Shown here: positions 6,802 through 8,178 of the stretch, one piece after another | Layout: each line of letters opens with the position of its first letter | Position numbering within the stretch: position 1 is the first letter of the stretch | Origin: Planctomycetota bacterium | GTDB lineage: Bacteria; Planctomycetota; Planctomycetia; Pirellulales; Thermoguttaceae | Length of the DNA: 8,178 nucleotides | NCBI GenBank assembly: GCA_021784975.1 | Contig: JAJYGU010000445.1 | Location: 1-8,178 of the forward strand | Direction: 5' to 3' | Notes under the pieces: model-generated | The model's input: the letters and a program-made list of their open reading frames with translations, nothing else | Databases searched by the model: none | What the model was told of the DNA's origin: nothing | Program-made: the position numbers and the translations under genes

Positions 6802-6830
6802 TTTCTAGCAAGCGCGAATCACGGCCGCAA
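6802..6830 (-). promoter_or_regulatory. Possible promoter of tilS placing the transcript start at the ATG
   Basis: On the minus strand TTGCGG (6830-6825) and TAGAAA (6807-6802) are exactly 17 bases apart; the -10 box matches consensus at four positions and the -35 box at three. Only 7 bases lie between the -10 box and the tilS ATG, so transcription would begin at or next to the start codon. The absence of a ribosome binding site there agrees with this. Pattern evidence only. Confidence 0.3.
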
Positions 6831-6914
6831 CCCCTCTGGGGAGTTGTGTACTCCAGACAACGCCCAGCCAGTCAGCCGCACCGGCGGGGATCGCCAAAGT
6901 GGGAAATGGGATTC

Positions 6915-6977
6915 GTCGCGCGTCGCGGAGCGACGTTTGATGGTAGCCGTCGGTTTGAACCTCGGTTTGGGTTTCCC
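6915..6977 (+). repeat. Dispersed intergenic hairpin repeat, decayed copy
   Basis: This is the second copy of the element at 1700-1760, in the same orientation, with 40 of 42 identical bases over 6915-6956. The first stem CGTCGC/GCGACG around GGA (6921-6935) is intact. The second inverted repeat is broken: CCGTCGGTT and GAACCTCGG no longer pair along their length. It lies in the tilS-rny divergent region. Confidence 0.75.
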
Positions 6978-7006
6978 AACCATTCGGCCTCGTCGCAGAA
7001 TCACGG

Positions 7007-7034
7007 TTGCAGTTTTCCGATAGTTTGCTAAGAT
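7007..7034 (+). promoter_or_regulatory. Possible extended -10 promoter facing rny
   Basis: TTGCAG (7007-7012) is followed after 16 bases by TAAGAT (7029-7034), and TGC directly before the -10 box supplies an extended -10 element. The surroundings are A/T-rich compared with the rest of the window (7015-7050). Transcription would start near 7041, giving rny a leader of about 530 bases or starting a separate small RNA. The -35 match is weak. Confidence 0.35.
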
Positions 7035-7040
7035 TGGCTC

Positions 7041-7574
7041 TAGTGAAAAATTAACGTCTTCGGTGGGCCGAAAGGCGCTCGAAGCTGACGAACAGCGTAC
7101 AAGAAGTGTGTCAGTAGCGGCGTATTACGCAGTAAGAAGCGTTTGATGTTCTGGGCCGATCGGGTTAGTTTCCTGCTAACGGTTTTCTTTCGGTGGGTGA
7201 CAGGACGGCTGGCGGGCGATCGAGCGATTGCCTGGGTTCAGCCTCTCTGGCGGCCCGTGTCGAGAAGCCGCGACTCGTGGCCGTACGGCCTTGCCGTGCG
7301 ACGCAGTCGCCCCGGTAGACGCATCACGACGCGGCTTGATCCGACTCCTTTCGATGGCTGGGCATGGTCCCTCGCGACTTGTGGTTGCAGCGGTGGGCCG
7401 ATGCCGACTCCAAGGCGCGCACCCCCTGGGGGGGCATAGGCTGTTCGCGCGGCTTCTGTGCCGTCCGGCAGACCCATTGGTGGGCGAAGTTGCGGCGGGC
7501 TTCGGCTCGCGGCGGGCTCGTCGCCAGGCGGGGGTCTGTCCGGCTTGCTCCCACTGATTAACACGGGGACCGCG
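7041..7574 (+). other. Gene-free, hairpin-rich region ahead of rny; candidate long leader or unknown small RNA
   Basis: Together with 6795-7040 this makes about 780 bases without a credible gene; the open frames here on both strands resemble no protein family and look like high-GC shadows. Visible stems include TTCGG/CCGAA around TGGG (7053-7066), GTTAG/CTAAC followed by a T-rich stretch (7164-7190), and GCGACT/AGTCGC (7270-7275 with 7305-7310) enclosing the 12-base palindrome GGCCGTACGGCC (7279-7290). A stem pairs 7412-7420 with 7447-7455 with one G-G mismatch, and inside it lies CCCC/GGGG. A UUCG-capped stem is at 7495-7510. A possible closing helix pairs 7209-7214 with 7522-7527 and 7221-7225 with 7516-7520. 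I looked for signatures of RNase P RNA, tmRNA and SRP RNA and saw none. No 6S RNA could be established. Confidence 0.35.
7495..7510 (+). other. Six-bp stem with cUUCGg tetraloop
   Basis: GCGGGC and GCTCGC pair (five Watson-Crick pairs and one G-U) around TTCG, with the loop closed by C-G. This is the exceptionally stable cUUCGg tetraloop seen in structured RNAs. It lies 65 bases upstream of the rny start. There is no T-run behind it, so it is not an intrinsic terminator. Confidence 0.5.
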
Positions 7575-8178
7575 ATGGGAAATTGGCAACAAGCCCTCTT
7601 CTATGCCTTCTTAGTGGCGATACCTTGCGTACTCACCTTCGTGGTGATCAAGCTAGTGGACCGCTTGCGCCACCGCGATGCCGAATCGGAGGCCCGCGAA
7701 CTGATCCGAAAGACTCAGACGGAGGTGGAAAGCCGTCGCCGCGAGGCGGAGTTGGAAATCAAGGAGATGACCTTTCAGCAGCAGGCCGACAGCGAGAAGG
7801 AGATGCGGCACATCCGCGCCGAGCTGCACGAGCGCGAGCGGCTGCTGGACAAACGCCAAGACGCCCTGGAAGAGCAGGCCGAGGCGGTCCGCAAACAAGA
7901 GAAGATGGTGGAAGCCACCCAGCGGAAGCTGACCGAGCGGATTCAGGACGTCAACCGCCGCAAGGAAGAGCTGGCCAAACTGCTGGATCTGCAGCGGCAA
8001 ACCCTGCACGAGCTCAGCGGCCTGAGCCAGGAAGAGGCCACCCACCGCTTGTTGGAAATTCTCGACGTCCAGTTGCAGCGGGAGAGCGGAGCCGCCATTC
8101 TGGCCCACGAAAGGAGACTCAACGACCTCTGCGAGCAGAAGACCCGCGAGGTGCTGCTGACTTCGATTCAGCGCTACG
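7575..8178 (+). CDS. rny: Ribonuclease Y, N-terminal part
   Basis: RNase Y is a membrane-anchored endoribonuclease that starts mRNA decay in many bacteria. Only the first 201 codons are in the window; the KH RNA-binding and HD catalytic domains lie beyond the right edge. Visible are a membrane helix at about 8-27 (FYAFLVAIPCVLTFVVIKLV) and a long charged coiled coil (about 35-145) rich in Glu, Arg, Gln and Lys. The family signature ELSGLSQEEATHRLL (146-160) corresponds to the L-x-x-I-S-G-L-T-x-E-E-A segment. VLLTSIQRY (193-201) matches the I-L-A-x-A-I-Q-R-Y preceding the KH domain. The start ATG 7575 has GGGGA (7565-7569) 5 bases upstream. The gene diverges from tilS and may carry a long structured leader. 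Confidence 0.93.
   Translation, partial: MGNWQQALFYAFLVAIPCVLTFVVIKLVDRLRHRDAESEARELIRKTQTEVESRRREAELEIKEMTFQQQADSEKEMRHIRAELHERERLLDKRQDALEEQAEAVRKQEKMVEATQRKLTERIQDVNRRKEELAKLLDLQRQTLHELSGLSQEEATHRLLEILDVQLQRESGAAILAHERRLNDLCEQKTREVLLTSIQRY

Noticed and set aside
7164..7190. GTTAG/CTAAC stem followed by GGTTTTCTTT as an intrinsic terminator.
   Set aside because: The stem has only five pairs, mostly A-T and G-C mixed, with a seven-base loop and an interrupted T-tract; too weak to call.
7041..7574. RNase P RNA, tmRNA or SRP RNA ahead of rny.
   Set aside because: I looked on both strands for the conserved RNase P GAGGAAAGTCC core, a tmRNA tRNA-like end and the SRP GGAAG/AGCAG loop and found none.
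7176..7592. Overlapping open frames of 65-138 codons on both strands in the rny upstream region.
   Set aside because: They are rich in Arg, Pro, Ala and Gly, lack domains and good ribosome sites, overlap each other, and one runs into the rny start. They look like chance frames in GC-rich DNA.
1..8178. CRISPR array, integrase or transposase gene, tRNA or rRNA gene, toxin-antitoxin or defence system.
   Set aside because: No regularly spaced repeats, no matching protein motifs and no tRNA-like cloverleaf were seen; the gene content is housekeeping.

Overview
The window is a GC-rich bacterial chromosome segment, most likely from a planctomycete of the Pirellulales type. I infer this from four things: a single-chain SecD-SecF fusion directly after yajC, an RNase Y gene in a high-GC genome, a Tgt with an atypical active-site segment, and two copies of an intergenic repeat of a kind I associate with planctomycete genomes. 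No database search was possible, so the taxonomy is a judgement.

Layout from left to right. (1) 1-493 is the 3' end of a pterin-binding (MeTr/DHPS superfamily) methyltransferase-like gene. It overlaps (2) tgt, tRNA-guanine transglycosylase, by one base. (3) About 290 bases without a gene follow, holding one copy of a hairpin repeat and a plausible promoter. (4) yajC and (5) a 1084-residue secDF fusion form the Sec-translocon accessory operon, with a 30-base gap between them. tgt-yajC-secD-secF is a widely conserved order. (6) Immediately behind secDF, on the opposite strand, lies the 5' part of a four-helix-bundle (23S rRNA intervening-sequence protein) gene. It keeps a strong ribosome binding site but has CTG where the start codon should be, and its similarity stops at the secDF stop codon. 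(7) tilS, tRNA(Ile)-lysidine synthetase, is on the minus strand. (8) About 780 bases without a credible gene separate tilS from (9) rny (RNase Y), which runs off the right edge. This gap holds a second, decayed copy of the repeat, promoter-like sequences in both directions, and several GC-rich stem-loops, one capped by a UUCG tetraloop.

Functionally this is a housekeeping region: tRNA modification (Tgt at position 34 of GUN-anticodon tRNAs, TilS at position 34 of the AUA-reading tRNA-Ile), protein export (YajC, SecDF) and mRNA decay (RNase Y). I see no defence system, biosynthetic cluster or intact mobile element. The points most worth a second look are the low-complexity Ala/Pro/Lys-rich insertion in the periplasmic part of SecF, the extra N-terminal membrane segment of SecD, the mixed bacterial/eukaryotic substrate-pocket residues of Tgt, the gene remnant fused to the secDF 3' end, and the long structured non-coding region ahead of rny.
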